Positions 8,594 through 21,978 of a stretch of DNA of 64,000 nt are shown piece after piece. Both the position numbers and the translations under genes were made by a program. The notes below the pieces were generated by a model. The model was not told the DNA's origin, made no database searches, and saw nothing but the letters and a program-made list of their open reading frames with translations. Each line of letters starts with the position of its first letter. The stretch's first letter is position 1. Origin of the DNA: Rutidosis leptorrhynchoides (lineage: Eukaryota; Streptophyta; Magnoliopsida; Asterales; Asteraceae); NCBI RefSeq assembly GCF_046630445.1, contig NC_092338.1, forward strand, positions 343,981,501 to 344,045,500. The letters are read 5' to 3'.

Positions 8594-10679
8594 ATTGTCC
8601 ACGTTTCAGTACTTTTGATATTCATGTTTCGATTGGTTGCATAATCGAGTTGACTAAGATTCTCGATGAGGTATATGTTGTAAATATGCCGATGAACTTC
8701 TTCCATCATTTTAAAGTTGCATTTAACACAGTATCCTTGGATATGATTTGTGATGATCCGTCCAAATCCCTTTGGACGAATACATCATTCATCGATTTCA
8801 CAGTGAGGTACTGACCTCTACATGATACGTTTTGTAAACATTGCATTCTTTTGAAAAGGCACATCATAATTGAATATCAAATTCCAAGGTTTTTGATGTT
8901 TGATGATTTCTACATATGGACAATCACCGTAATTAATAGTTTACAATACTACATCCGTTGATAATGCAGTCAAAATAAGATACATGGTGATGATTTTGTG
9001 AATGCAACATTTTCTCGAATAAAGCATGTATGACTCCATGCACATAGCTTGTATCACATATAAGCAAACAGCGAAAGACTTCTAGGAACCTGAGAATAAA
9101 CATGCTTAAAAGTGTCAACACAAAGGTTGGTGAGTTCTTAGTTTTAATGTTGCGCATAATCTGTATATAAAGGTGGATCACAAGATTTCAGTTGTTTCAT
9201 CCAGAAACGTTTATCAAAATATTCTACGAAATTGAGCACCCTGGTAACTAAACTTTAACGTCTATAATAAGTACTCATGTTTTAACATACATGTAACCAA
9301 CATGTACAATACACGCAATCCAACGTGTACTAAACTCAAATAGCATACGTCTGTTTTATAGTTCAGGTTAGAGTTTCTATACCTGGAACAAACGGGGATG
9401 TCAAGCCCTATGGATCCATATACAACTACTCGCACCCACCAGTTCTTATAACCGGCAGTTACTAGTTACCAAAGTTAAGGGATTTTCGGTTCGAACTCAG
9501 TGTAGAATTTAGTATGTACTTGTGTCCATTGCGTTTAAAATAAAGTGCATGTATTCTCAGCCTAAAAATATATATTGCAAAAGCAATTAAAAGGGGATCT
9601 ATAAACTCACCTTAGCAGCACATAAGGTCATTCACCGAAATATGACCGAAACTCGAAATGCAAAATAACCGTAGATCTCAACCTAGAGAAAATATGTTGG
9701 TCAATACATGTCTAACAAGTTAGGTCAGGTCATAGTGTATCACAATCCTAATGCTCGAGACCGACATGCAAAAGTTAACAAAAGTCATCTCAAAAGTCAA
9801 CCTGACCCAATATGATCTTTAAATCTATACATGTTTATTATCATAGTATAAGTCTTGATAATTGAACGAATTTATAGTTTATCAAACTCAAAATATTATT
9901 TATTTCAGGAGCTATATTATATTTGAATTATCATGGCAATCGAAAATATTTTATTATTTCACATAGTTTTACAATACTTGTAAAATCAGACTATAGTGTT
10001 TATAAAGCTTTAAAACATGATAAGACGGTCAACTTTGACAATTGTTCAACAAAGCGAGACGTGCCTTATATAGAAATTCATTTACTCGATTAGTAATATC
10101 TAAAAATCCAATTTATCAATCTCATAGACAAGTTGTTTAAATATTAATTTACAGTTTCAAACACAATTTCAATTAACGTCAAACATAATTCAGTTGACCA
10201 TATCTTTTAATCCGTTCATCGAAATCACGCTATTTCTAAATGAAAAGTTAATAATTTTTCGCCATCTTTCCAAAAACATGCATATCATATACTTTATATC
10301 AGTAGCATATGTATCAAATTCGTGATTCATCATAAACTGTTTAACGACAAAATTAAAGCATACAAGCATGCATAAACATATATACTCGAGCACTAGACAT
10401 GGATACACTATTAATATATAAAAGATAAGATATGAATGCTCACGTATCAATATTGGGATTCAATATTGTAGGAAAGTACGTAGACGCAACGGAGATGATA
10501 AACACTAGTTTGACTCACGACCAATACCCTCGAACCATACCCATAATTTCCTTAGCTCTATCCCGCTCGCAAAACCCATTTTGAAAACATGCGAGCAGAA
10601 CCTCGTCGTAGTATTTTATGTATAAATAATAATAATACTAATACTACTAATAATAATAAGATTAATAATAATATTAATC

Positions 10680-10774
<95 letters not shown>
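10680..10774. repeat. (TAA)n microsatellite
   Basis: About 32 perfect TAA units. It creates long artificial poly-Asn, poly-Ile and poly-Leu frames in this region that are not genes. Confidence 0.97.
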
Positions 10775-10775
<1 letters not shown>

Positions 10776-10866
10776 TAAATATAGAGAGATATCGATATAG
10801 ATTGAGAGAAGTGAATGAATTCGGAGCAAAAACTGCGAGCTTTATAGATGTGGCCTGGAACTGAAC

Positions 10867-10914
10867 CCCATGCGATCGCATGGGCTCCATGCCTATTTTG
10901 CATGCGATCGCATG
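10867..10914. repeat. two CATGCGATCGCATG palindromes
   Basis: CCCATGCGATCGCATGGG (10867-10884, perfect 18-bp palindrome) and CATGCGATCGCATG (10901-10914). The same palindromes characterise the Athila LTRs at 23334-23431 and 43433-43530. Confidence 0.93.
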
Positions 10915-11659
10915 GCCAGCTGGTACGCACCCACTTCGTTTTGTTTTCTTGTTTGTCGACATATTTTTATAATATATATATATATAATTTATATAATTTA
11001 TATTAATTAATTAAATATTATATTATATTCTCGTGCCTAATTAACTTATAATTTTGGTTCCGATGTCTTGTACGTTTACGTTCGACTTATGTCCCGGTTC
11101 CGGTTTTTCGAACGTCCTTTCGTACACTTAGAAAACTTGTACTTTACGTTTCGCGACGTGTACATTTATCAATAATTAGACTTAATTAATGATAAACTAT
11201 ATTATCCGAAGTATAACTTAATCATTTGAGTGTTTTGGTCATTTGCTTCCTTTAATCAACATCTCGTTATCAATTAAAATATAAATAATAATATCAAAAC
11301 ATTTTATGACGAAGTTAATATTATATTTTATCACTTCGTAAAATATATATATATTTTCATTTTGAAATAGTGTTTTACTGTAGCAAAATGATTTTTACTG
11401 TAGCAAATAGTGGTTTTCGAAAACACTGTAGCTTTTCGGGTACTGTACTGTAGCAAATTAGTGTTTTACTTGTTTATCTTAAACGTTTTAGTTAACTTAT
11501 CTAAATATCAATCGAAACAATAAACGAATGTTACTATCGTTTACTAAATAACTTGAAATTATATATATGTATATATCTTTATTTAATATACATAAATCAG
11601 TTTTTAAATACACATTGCAAGTTATTTATAATTAATTTTAATAATTAATATTCTAACTT

Positions 11660-11773
<114 letters not shown>

Positions 11774-11939
11774 CAAATAGATGTTCGTGAATCGTCGGTC
11801 AATAGTCAGAGGTTAACTGAATATATAACATTAGTTCGAAAATTTTGAGAATCAATATTACAGACTTTGCTTATCTTGCCCAAATCATATAAAGATAAAG
11901 TTTTAAATTTGGTCGGAAATTTTCGGTCGTCACATGATT

Positions 11940-12402
11940 GATAAGCAATTTGTAAGCCCACAATTAGGTCATTGCATATTCCTGTAAAATCTATTGGTAA
12001 GCCTAAATAATCACACACAAAATCAAGGATCCATCATGTGATTAATATGTTGACAATTTTACCACTAAAGCATCAATCATTAAGTAAATAAATAAAAATA
12101 CAATCAGCATCAATTCATAACTTATAAAAATGGCACGACTACATGAGTTTCTTGCGTAATTGTTTACATTCAATTTTTTCATCATTAATCAATTTGTAAT
12201 TAACATTATGCATGATTTGAACTCAGAAGGTTAACGTACAACATGAAACTCAAGTACAATGTATTTTATTATTATTATATATATTATATATTGTTACCAA
12301 CATTTATTAGATGAATTAATTACTATAAATACTAATTTCTTTTAATTAACTACATTGGTTAATCATAATAAATATCAAGAACTTGAAAAGTGGTGTATTA
12401 GA
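11940..12402. other. AT-rich DNA, possible Helitron interior
   Basis: The DNA to the left of the solo LTR (8594-8743) and this stretch were contiguous before the LTR inserted. On the minus strand a short frame (from 12018) reads CDYLGLPIDFTGICNDLIVG, which looks protein-like but which I do not recognise. Nothing else is seen. Confidence 0.35.
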
Positions 12403-13060
12403 TAGGGATGGCATCGAGCCGGGTTTGAGTAATCCCGGACCCGGACCCGATAAGGAAAACTAGTCCCAAACCAGGACTAAATACCCGACGGGTAAACGAG
12501 TTTACTAACTAGCGGGTAAACGGGTTTACCTGTGGGTAAACGGGTACCCGTTTACTTCTTTTTTTTCTTTTTTTTAGCAAATAAATACATTACCAAAAGC
12601 ATATACAATCTATAACTCTGAAAATTATATGCTTTATTTAGATGTGTATATTTGTACAGTATATATTATTTCCTATTTCCAATTATTATCACTATCAATT
12701 TTTAAATATTTTTATAAATCAGATTCTTGATTTGAATGCAGATGAAAATGTGAAGTTGATAGATGATAAATAAATATATAAATTCATATTGACCTTGTAA
12801 TCAACATATTTTTTAATTTAATTTTTGTTATTATTCAGTTTTAATTATTATTGTTATTATTATTATGCGGGTATACGGGCCGGGTAAACGGGCCGGGTAG
12901 ACGGGTCTTTATTTAAACCCAGACCCGAAACCCGAACCCGAATATTTTTTGAAAATAAATCCCATACCCGGCCCGAGACCCGTAGACCCGGACCAAACCC
13001 AGCCCAATTATGTCGAGTTTCGGTTTTCCCCATCAGGTTCGGGCTTTTTTGCCATCCCTA
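12403..13060. mobile_element. non-autonomous hAT transposon (TAGGGATGGCA ends)
   Basis: 658 bp with perfect 11-bp terminal inverted repeats TAGGGATGGCA / TGCCATCCCTA and an 8-bp duplication GTATTAGA (12395-12402 and 13061-13068). Its subterminal parts are filled with ACCCGG/CGGGTAAACGGG-type repeats on both sides and the core is AT-rich. There is no transposase, so it is a MITE-like hAT derivative. Confidence 0.92.
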
Positions 13061-13068
13061 GTATTAGA

Positions 13069-15446
13069 TAATTTAGTAGAACCATTATCAAATTAAATTT
13101 TTTTTACTGTGAACATTCATAATTTAATACAAAACAAACATTACAAATACAATAACTACAAATAGATTAAAAACACTAATGAATCCCGCCATACTAATGA
13201 TTACATTTACAATTATCGTTCCTCAAAAGCATAAAGTACTTCGTAATATACGAAAGGAAACACCTTAAAACTTACATAATATTTGTAGTAGGATTTCATA
13301 ATATGTGAAGATGGGATTCCATAAGAACTATTATCTTTATATTTTGTTATTGAATTTTGTCACAGTCTTTCTTCTCTCTTCCCTGTACCAATAGCCAACT
13401 ACATAAATAATATCAAAAAAAATAATTCAATATATAAACACGAACATTCGGAGATTAATTATAACACCGTAAAAAATATGTAATAAAATTGGTTAATATA
13501 AAAAGAGAATCTCGTTAAAGTAGTTCACCCATATGACAAACATGATGGAATGCATATAAAAAGTAATACATTTTAATTGATTATCAAATAACATTAACAT
13601 GAGTAAATTATATTATAAATATAATAATAAAACACTTACATTCTCTCCGATCAATACAAATATCATACATTTATAGTTATCACTTTAGATTTATAATATA
13701 GTTTATGATGAGAAAGTGAATTATTTATAATATGTTTGTAGAGTTCTTTCATATACTTACATTAATTAAAATAAAGGTGCTTGAATGTGAGTAGACTAAA
13801 AATGTTACGGGCTAATAAACTTCCATTTTGCCTCATGTTCTTAATTACAATTCAAATGTATTAAAGTGAGTTTATAGGTATTCATGATGTATCCTAATTT
13901 TACATTCACTTATTACGACTATATTTGATATTTGATAAATGATAAATAAAATAATGATACAAACCTATTCTACTGTGATCCCAGATTCCCAATACAAATA
14001 TCATACCATATATTACCATTACCATATATCATCTATATCAGAGTATAAGAAATCTATATTGAAGAAGCAATCGAAGGTTGTACATAACTATATCGGACAT
14101 TACTTAATAAATTTTGATAGTTATCACTTTAATTATATCTACAATGTTATTATTTTTTAATAAAATTGAATTATTAAATTACTTATATATATATATATGT
14201 AGAGTTCTTTCATATGTTCATTAGTTAAACTAAAGTTGTTTAAATGTGGGAAGAGTAATCAAACGATAACTGCTGATAAACTTTTATTTTTCTCATGCTC
14301 TTTATTAAGTTTTAAATGTACTAAAGTAAATTTATGGCTATTCTTTCATTTATATAATTGTAGACTTATATTTAAAAGTAAACATTTACCATGTGGTTAA
14401 TACTTAATCGTGGGTTAAAAACTTAAGTAAAAGGATGAATTTAAAAACCTAATTTATGGCATTAGGAGTCAAGATTTAGTTATAGATAGATATGATTTAT
14501 CACATGTATTAAATTTAATTATTATACTAAAAAAACTTTATTTTATTTGAGTTATATATTATAGATGCATAAATAAATATGATGATTAATAATATGTGTG
14601 ATTTACCTCATGTATTACATTATAATATAGTAATTTACCCACTATGATTAGAAACAAATAAATAAATAAATAAATGTGATATACTTCATGTACGATTTAT
14701 CGATGTATTACTCTGTAAATTATAGATAATAATTTAAAAAGAACTTGAGTTATCGTATTATTTAAAAATTATTTAATATAATTTACCTCATATAATAAAG
14801 TATTATTACTTAAAAATAATTAACGGTAGCTAAATAACAACTATTTCATCGAGTATATGAGAAACATACAAAGTTCTAAGTAATAATTGTGATAGTAATT
14901 ATAACAATTATGAAAGGAATGTGAAAAGTTAGTAGTTCAGAATATGAATAACTACTTTTAATCAGGAATAAGAAATATAATGAGTTATAAGTATTTAATA
15001 TGATAATATTACTACAATTATGAAAGAAATGTGAAAATATTATGTTTAAGAATATGAATAATTACAATTACAATAAAATTTATTCTTAACGCACATTAGT
15101 ATCACCATCGTATGACCTCAAAATCTAGCTATATATACATTCTCAAGTTGGTAGCACAACTAATGTCATGAAATCATAATTACATGCGTTCATTTTGTAC
15201 TTTGGGTTAATGTTTTTTTTTCCTTATGTTATCTTTTGTAGGTATATGGTATGATATTATTAGTACATTACAATGATACATTTTTATATCCTCAAATTTA
15301 TTTATTGAAATTGTAGTTGTATTTGGTTGTTAATATTTAAGACTTCAGTTGGTATATATGTATATGGAGAATGTAGATTTGGTAGACAACATCACGATTT
15401 ACTTCAATTTTGGCTTGGAATGTTCTATATATGTTATCGAGGCCCT
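13069..15446. other. AT-rich intergenic DNA with a degenerate duplication
   Basis: No gene recognised. Two diverged copies of a roughly 300-bp stretch are visible: about 13645-13880 and 13970-14345 share CCAATACAAATATCATAC-like, TAGTTATCACTTTA, TAGAGTTCTTTCATAT and TAATAAACTT/TGATAAACTT phrases in the same order. The rest is AT-rich with short AAAT and TA microsatellites. Confidence 0.5.
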
Positions 15447-16940
15447 TCAATTGTAGTAACCCGTCCTAATCCATCTGGACGAATACATTACATTTGGTTA
15501 CATCGCGAGGTACTTGACCTCTATATGATACATTTTACAAACATTGCATTCGTTTTTAAAAGACAAACTTTCATTACATTGAAAGTTGACGGAATGCATA
15601 CCATTTCATAATATATCCAACTATAATTGACTTAAAAATAATCTTGATGAACTCAACGACTCGAATGCAATGTCTTTTGAAATATGTCATGAATGACTCC
15701 AAGTAATATCTCTAGAATGGGCAAATGCACAGCGGAAGATTTCTTTCATACCTGAGAATAAACATTCTTTCAAGTGTCAATCAAAAGGTTGGTGAGTTCA
15801 TTAGTTTATCACAATCATTCATTTTCATCATTTTAATAGACCACGGGATTTCATATATTGTCACGCGTAACTCGCGAATAAAAATTCATTCATATGTTGA
15901 ACACCTGGTAACCGACCTTAACAGGATGCATATAGAATATCCCCATCATTCCGGAACTCTCATCGGACATGATAAATTGAAGTACTAAAGCATCCGTAAC
16001 TCGGATGAGGCTTGTTGGGCCAAATAGATCTATCTTTAGGATTCGCGTCAATTGGTGGCAATTATAATAAACACCAATTCTTAGGCTACCAAGCTAAAAA
16101 GGGGCATATTCGGTTCGATAATCCAACCATAGAATGTAGTTTCAATCACTTGTGTCTATTTCGTAAAGCATTTATAAAAGCAGCGCATGTATTCTCAGTC
16201 CCAAAAATATATATTGCAAAATCATTTAAAAAGGGAGCAAATGAAACTCACCTAATGTATTTTGTAGTAAAAATACATATGATGACATTTAACAACTGAA
16301 CAATACAGGGTTGGCCTCGGATTCACGAACCTATATCATTTATATATATTAACACATATAATCATAATCAAACAAGTTATATATAAATTATTTCAATTGT
16401 TTATATATTTATATGTATATACTTTTACCTACGTTTTATATAAGTTTTCTAATAACTAATTTTATTGTAATAATAATAATGTTAAAAATAATAATATTAG
16501 TGTTAAAAATAATAATAATAATGATGATAATAATAATAACTAAAATTTTCTAAAAAAAATAATAATAAACAATAATAATAATGATAATAAAAATAATAAT
16601 GACAAAAATAATGATAATTCTAGTAATAATAATAATAGTTTTAGTAATAATGATAAAAATAATAATAAGGAGTTACACATATTTATACTTAGTATTTTAA
16701 TGATCGTGTCTTTAACTATAATTGTCCTAATATCTTAATAACATTATTATATCATCATTTTAATTATAATAGTTATAGCCATATTATTTCATTCTAAATT
16801 CATATCATTAATCCTTTAAATCATAATTTAACTTTAATCGCTCTTGTAATAATATTTGTATTTATAATTTTTATTCTAATAATCATAACTTAATATTCAT
16901 AATTTTAATCATCTTAGTTTTAATGATAATAACAATGATC

Positions 16941-17079
<139 letters not shown>

Positions 17080-17092
17080 GACTACCTTAAAA

Positions 17093-17200
17093 GGTTTAAT
17101 AGGCTTCCAAAAAGCATAAACTGCTTTTGCCCGGGCTCGAACTCGCGACCTCTCTTTAATACGACACACACCAAACCACTCTTCCAATTTTGTTTTTATT
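17093..17200 (-). other. tRNA-like A/B box pair inside LTR A
   Basis: On the minus strand a TGGAAGAGTGG A-box-like motif (about 17188-17174) is followed by GAGTTCGAGCCC (17144-17133), close to the RNA polymerase III B-box consensus GGTTCGANNCC. No cloverleaf forms that I can see, so it is not a tRNA gene. It looks like a SINE-type or tRNA-derived head. Counterpart in LTR B at 46680-46770. Confidence 0.5.
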
Positions 17201-17409
17201 GATTCAATACTCAAATTAATTATTTTAACTCGTTTATAAGATCAATCCCAATCAGACTAGCATGGATCTCGGCCCAACAGAATCATTACCCCTCTGCTCA
17301 ATTGCAATTTGTATTCGGCCCAACTGGAAGCTTAAGTATCGGCCCGACTAATACTTAATCAAGTCCAATGGCCTTGACTTGAGTCTGTTTAGTTAATTAG
17401 GAAAAAAAA

Positions 17410-17480
17410 ATGCAGCAGACCAGGATTGAACACAGGACCTCTTGTTTGACAACCATACGCCCAAACCACTGAAGCACTCG
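17410..17480 (-). other. second tRNA-like box pair inside LTR A
   Basis: On the minus strand a GCTTCAGTGGTTTGG A-box-like motif is followed by GTGTTCAATCC (17433-17423) as a B-box-like motif. Same arrangement as the unit 280 bp to the left, and a counterpart occurs in LTR B at 46857-46925. Confidence 0.42.
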
Positions 17481-19287
17481 TGTATTCTTGTTATAATATA
17501 CGTATTTATATACTTATTATATACGAGCAGTTATCATCTTCTTCTAAAACTTCATCATCATCGTCATTCACATCCTCCGTATTATTTAATCTTCATCATC
17601 ATCATCTTTATTACTCTTCATTATCAACATCAATATCATAATCGTGCATCATCATCAACGTATATCAACATCATCACATCATAACGTTATCATAATGTCA
17701 CGCATATCATCAAACCGTTACCATCATCATCATACAACGTCATCACATGTCACGCAAACAACTTTCATCATCTTCGTTTTCTCGAACGGGCATCATCTTC
17801 ATCAGATCTTCTCTTCGCCACTGTCGTCATCGATATCAATCATCATATTCGTCGTTATTCTTTTATCATTAAATAGCAACTGTAGCAGTTTTAAGGAGGT
17901 TGAAGTGGTGTTGTGTTATGGTTATACCAAAAGACAGGAATGAGTAGCAGTTGCAACATTTCTTTTTTTTTTTATGAAACACATTCGTAGCAGCAGTAGT
18001 AGGTAATATGGGTCTTCGATGGTGGTGATATGGTTTCAGTCTACAAAAACAAAGAGGAAAGATGGTCGTGGTGTTGTGGCGTTCCATGATGGGTTCAAGA
18101 TAGTGGAAATGAGTTTGTAATTGAAATAGAAGACATGAATTAATAGGGATCGAGGGTCTTGTTGTGATTTCACCAAGAAACAAGAATAGGAGAGATATGG
18201 ATATATATATATATAGAGAGAGAGATGGCGGTGTATGGTGTTATGGTTGCAGGGTGATGGCCGCCGGGATTGGTGGCGAGAAATAGGGTGGTTGTCATGG
18301 TGTCGGTTGAAAGAGGAAGAAGAACACAAGTTTAGTGTGGGTGGGTTATCCCTAAATATCTATATGTATATGTATTGTTATGTATATGTAAAAGAGATAG
18401 ATTAATAATGTAAAAAGTCACAAGGCAACAGTAACATAAACAATTCCATAAAAAAACGTGTGGAGTGGGAAGAGTCAGCCTACAGTTTACTTTTGAAAGG
18501 GGTATCGTGTACATTGCTAAACAGTTAATATATAAAAGTGTTCCTAAAAATTCCAAATTTTTAATTTAAGTCCATTTATTTATTCTGGTCATTACCTGTT
18601 TGAAACCTGATCAAAAAGATTTGTTAATTATTTATTTTCTGTTCCAAATGATATGTACGGAGTACTAAAATTTAATCTAGAAAGGTAAAAATATTTTTAT
18701 CAAATCTAAAATCTTCGTAATTGATTTACAGTTCAACTTTTATTTTAGATTTTCATAAACTCATGTTAAATCTATATGAACGCTAACAAAATGTCAACCG
18801 AGTGTTACAGACGTTTACTAATTAAGTTCGAAATCATTTATTTTTAATATATTCCCCTTTCTATATATAAACAGTTTTAAAATAGCAAGTTTAATTACTA
18901 AAACAAATATATTATATATTTTTAAACAAATAGATTTAATATAACTTTATATACTTACAAGTAATATTTATATATATAATTATGTATATATCTATACATT
19001 CATAAATATAGTTTCCATTACATCGCATTTTATTTTATTTATTTTACAATATAAATTAAATTATATAATATTCCAAATTTATATTTCCCATTATAAATAC
19101 CTATTTAAATATATATGTTATCTATTTACAATTAGTTGTTCGTGAATCGTCGGGAATGGTCGAAAGTCAAACGAATATATGAATCAGTTCAAAATTTTTG
19201 TGACTCAACATATCAGACTTTGCTTATCGTGTTGAGATAATATACAGATTAAGTTCAAATTTGGGCGAAATTTTCCAGGTCGTCACA

Positions 19288-21973
19288 GTACCTACCCGTT
19301 AAAGGAATTTCGTCCCGAAATTTAAGTAAGGTCATCATGGTTAACCATAAAAATGTTTTCATGATGATTATGAGTTGATAAAATAGAGTTTTATCATCAT
19401 TGAGTAATATGGATAAAACAATTCGATTATTCGAAGAGCACGAGTGAAGTTATCACAAAAGAGTGAAATAAAGAAGTAAAGATTTGTCTTAGCTTTTGAT
19501 GTAGTCAGGTTGAATTCCGGAATTCAAGGGATATAAAGAAAATCTTCGAAATTTAAAAGATTTGATTCTTCGGCGAATAAGGAAATTAAGATCTCTATAA
19601 TTAAATAGGTGACCTGCCTCGATTACTCTGTCTGATATTTTTATTATAAATTAAACTCTTCCTTTCCATTATTCTCACCATTCCTATACTTTCTATACAT
19701 CCAAAAGATTGTGAAAATACTTAATCCAGTTCTAATCCTTGATATTTTTCTAATTATTATTTCTGTCATCCTTCTTTTCAATCTCCCATCAGAAAAATCT
19801 GTTTACTTCTACTATTACCTTGGGGTGATGCTATTCTTAATTATACCGTGTCTTTATATTGCTATTCTTATTAATATCCATGGTCTGTAACCTCCGTGTT
19901 GTTATTGGGCTTTATATTTTCTCTTATATTTTGGAGCTCTTTGCCTTTTTATCCTCTTCTCGACCTCTAGTAAAGCAAGTAACGGTCCAAAATTCGTAAG
20001 TATAAAGTTTTGAATGATCTTAATGTTCTAAGCAGGAAAGAACGTAATAGGTCAATTTGATTTGTTAAATTACCAGAATCACTGAGAATAGAACTATCAA
20101 GAGTATACTTTCTTGATATGTTCAGAAGTTAGACAGAATGAAAGAGTTATGTAACATGGCACATGATGACGTTATGATCTATGAATCATCACGTTCTATT
20201 TAGAAACTCAGCATGACTTACTGTAATATAATCACGTTGATCAAGTGTCATTATATTATACTAACTCATGCATCAATTTCCAACACTACTTCAAAATCAT
20301 TCATAATTCAAACTCGAATTTTAAAGAAATTTAGAAACTAAAGTAGTTTCTTTTATGATGTAACATAGATAGTACGAAGAGATAAATAATTTCGGAAGAG
20401 AATATTTATGAAAGTATCTTCAAAAATATCGAAGATATTTATGATGATATTTTGGAATTTCTAAGTTCGATGGTTGATGAAGAAAGATTTTCCGCAAGAT
20501 TTTAACATGAGTACGAAGCAAGATATTCGTTGAAGGTTTCATCGGATCCAGAATTACCTGGATTCTTTGAATATATGGCATGGTCCTTGTATTTGTCCTT
20601 GGTCTCCTTCATGGCTAGCTCAATCCGTTTTTCAGTACCAAATTTTCTATCGAACGTTCCCAACACTCCATTCTTTATCATCAAACTCTTGGCCATTTAG
20701 GCCCTCTACAATTTTGCTGTTTCCTCTGCATTTAATGCTACCATATATGAATCATCGGTTAACAATCGTAGGTGGGTTCAAGAGAATTGTGTTTTTAGAT
20801 GATTAAACGCTGATGGTAATATGGTGGAATATAAAAGGTTCTCCAGTAACAATAGAAGAGCACGCATATATGTCACGGTTATAATGTGGTTATTTCGAAC
20901 AAAAAGTTGAAGTTGACTTGCTGAAGCTGTGACAAAATTTGATATTTTGAAAAGGAATTGCAATGTTATTTTTGGTAATAACAATGCCAAAGGAGCTAGC
21001 ACAGATACGTGTTAAACATTTACTCAGGTTTCGAGTGTTTTCAGGTGCATAATTATATGCATCAATCTTTTTTTCTGTAGATGAAGTGTGGTTGGTTCAT
21101 CCTCTCGATTGAGGTGTTTTCAAAAATCATAAAAGGTTTGAGCGCATATTGTAATCGTCAAGATACAAATGAGGTTTAAGATGAAATCAAGTGGCAAACT
21201 TGAAGAAATATTTAGTTTCATATGTTATAATCAATATTTTAATTCATTTTAATTGTCCAATGTCATTAGTCCACAGTCGATAGTCCACAGTTAACAGTCC
21301 AATAATTCATATATAGTCTAATATATAATATTCGAATTAATTAATACATATCGTGACCCGTGTACATGTCTCAGACTCGATCACAACTCAAAGTATATAT
21401 ATTATTATAGAATAAACCTCAACCCTGTATAGCTAACTCTATCATTACTGCATATAGAGTGTCTATGGTTATTTCAAATAATATATATAGATGTGTCGAT
21501 ATGATATGTCAAAACATTATATACGTGTCCCGATATTTAAAGTGCGTAAAATAAATAACATAAATTAAATGACGATAAATAAAATTGCGAGAATTAAAAT
21601 TGCGATAAATAAATTGCGATAAATAAAAGGTAATACGGAATCAACGGTTAGCTAGGAACAATTAGCTAGGAACAGTTAGCGTGGATTCTTAACAAAATTT
21701 TTCTCGTAGTTAATTTGTCTGTTTCTAACAAATTTTATTTTGTCCAGTGTTTTCTTCATTATGCCACTTGTTGGATTCTGATAGGTCAAAATCCAAATAT
21801 GAAATTGAATGAAAATGATTATTCTGCGGTGAACGGATACGTATATCAGTGGTTGTAAGTAGGATAATAAATGACTGGTGAATCAGATTCGAAGAATGTA
21901 CAGTGTAACTTATTAATGTGAAATCTAATTATTTCTAGGGTATTACCTACCCGTTAAAATAGTTTTACCATTA
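19288..21973 (-). other. composite element internal region, copy 1, first part
   Basis: Mostly non-coding. Aligns with 49280-49532 plus 58336-60779; for example 20150-20275 and 58915-59035 are nearly identical (AACATGGCACATGATGACGT...). Holds a PABP fragment (20500-20755). At 21330-21540 there is a stretch that, in inverted orientation, resembles 38240-38420 inside the solo LTR of another family. Short ATTGCGATAAATAAA tandem units occur at 21575-21635. Confidence 0.65.
20500..20755 (-). pseudogene. captured PABP fragment in composite copy 1
   Basis: The minus strand reads NAEETAKIVEGLNGQEFDDK then EWSVGNV (about 20745-20645) before a stop, then in another frame RIELAMKETKDKYKD and GSDETFNEYLA (20640-20510). 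This matches the RRM3 end, linker and RRM4 start of plant poly(A)-binding proteins, in order, with one frame break and many substitutions. It is a diverged gene fragment without coding capacity. It is older-looking than the copia-borne copy at 2078-2280. Confidence 0.72.
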
Positions 21974-21978
21974 ACAGT
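21974..21978. repeat. left target-site duplication ACAGT of the Athila element
   Basis: ACAGT at 21974-21978 and again at 44053-44057. The uninterrupted version of this site (CCATTAACAGTTTGTACAAA) is found at about 62875-62895 in composite copy 2. Confidence 0.95.

Noticed and set aside
10558-10962. Long open frames rich in Leu, Ile or Asn
   Set aside because: They are translations of the (TAA)n microsatellite. The same applies to frames at 16939-17214, 46507-46752, 41761-41994, 43468-43854 and 59491-59754 over TAA or TA repeats.
17442-18556. Frames rich in His, Ser, Ile and Thr on both strands
   Set aside because: They come from CAT/ATC-rich and GGT-rich low-complexity parts of LTR A, with equivalents but not conserved frames in LTR B.
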